Assembly: GCF_900107435.1 (NCBI RefSeq)
Contig: NZ_FNPZ01000001.1
Location: forward strand, 1,150,960 to 1,214,959
DNA: 64,000 nucleotides
Direction of reading: 5' to 3'
Origin: Herbiconiux ginsengi
Lineage (GTDB): Bacteria > Actinomycetota > Actinomycetes > Actinomycetales > Microbacteriaceae
Below are positions 63,718 to 64,000 of this stretch, one piece after another. Below the pieces are notes generated by a model. The model made no database searches. It had not been told where the DNA came from and saw nothing but the letters and a program-made list of their open reading frames with translations. Each line of letters opens with the position of its first letter. Within the stretch, counting starts at the first letter, position 1. Made by a program: the position numbers and the translations under genes.

Positions 63718-64000
63718 ATGGCCAAGAAGAGCAAGATTGCCCGTAACGAGCAGCGCAAGGTGATCGTGAACCGCTATGCGGCGAAGCGCCTCGAGCTGAA
63801 GAAGGCTCTCGTGAGCCCGACCTCGACCGACGAGGAGCGCGAAGCCGCTCGCCTCGGTCTGCAGAAGCTCCCCCGCAACGCATCGCCGATCCGTGTTCGC
63901 AGCCGCGACGCCGTCGACGGTCGCCCCCGCGGTGTTCTCACCAAGTTCGGCATTTCGCGGGTTCGTTTCCGTGACATGGCGCACCGGGGCGAGTTGCCGG
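63718..64000 (+). CDS. rpsN: 30S ribosomal protein S14, zinc-independent long form (partial)
   Basis: Small-subunit protein cut by the right edge; about seven residues plus the stop are probably missing. [17 protein letters not shown] starts the 101-residue-type S14, with [14 protein letters not shown] and [19 protein letters not shown] near the end. It has no CxxC pairs, unlike the 61-residue zinc form. It completes the rpmB-rpmG-rpsN unit. Confidence 0.95.
   Translation, partial: MAKKSKIARNEQRKVIVNRYAAKRLELKKALVSPTSTDEEREAARLGLQKLPRNASPIRVRSRDAVDGRPRGVLTKFGISRVRFRDMAHRGELP

Overview
The window is high-GC DNA (roughly two-thirds G+C) from the chromosomal replication-origin region of an actinobacterium. 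Gene order, actinobacterial-only proteins (CrgA, class E sortase, DUF3566, DUF6049, MshA/MshB) and the small ribosomal-protein variants point to the family Microbacteriaceae. This assignment is inference from content and synteny; no rRNA gene is present. The window is written with dnaA on the minus strand.

Region by region: 1-4.3 kb holds the end of the cell-envelope/cell-division block (PabA/TrpG glutaminase, a 53-residue membrane protein, class E sortase, CrgA, rhomboid protease, cyclophilin, an unknown membrane protein) and tRNA-Ala and tRNA-Ile. 4.3-15.0 kb is the leftward block DUF3566-gyrA-gyrB-dciA-recF-gnd-dnaN-dnaA. The likely oriC lies between dnaN and dnaA (13.2-13.6 kb), and a second DnaA-box pair lies in the dnaA/rpmH divergent promoter region. 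15.3-20.4 kb is the rightward operon rpmH-rnpA-yidD-yidC-jag-rsmG-parA-parB with four parS sites. 20.4-28.1 kb runs leftward: a D-Ala-D-Ala ligase family enzyme, an aminotransferase, trxA, trxB, murJ and DUF6049; cca follows on the plus strand.

29.7-33.0 kb carries ino1, mshB and mshA, the first steps of mycothiol synthesis. 33.1-36.7 kb is rpsF-ssb-rpsR-rplI followed by dnaB, whose leader has DnaA boxes. 36.8-43.4 kb holds a MarR/MMPL-exporter pair, small membrane proteins, purB, a low-molecular-weight phosphatase, a 4-TM protein and a GNAT acetyltransferase. 43.5-49.1 kb is an aminotransferase coupled to a branched-chain 2-oxoacid dehydrogenase (E1alpha, E1beta, E2) facing a double-domain Lrp regulator. 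49.1-58.2 kb is a peptide-use island: alpha/beta hydrolase, M24 and M19 peptidase homologues with altered metal-ligand positions, and an oligopeptide ABC importer split over two divergent operons.

58.3-61.5 kb is a Zur-type zinc uptake operon with a visible Zur box. It is followed by a hipBA toxin-antitoxin pair whose promoter carries three 16-bp palindromes at exact 26-bp spacing, and then rpmB-rpmG-rpsN (cut by the right edge), all lacking zinc-ribbon cysteines. The most interesting leads are the hipBA operator array, the altered-ligand M24/M19 enzymes, the zinc-independent ribosomal proteins beside zur, extra DnaA-box clusters outside oriC, and two large intergenic palindromes. No prophage, CRISPR array or insertion sequence was recognised.
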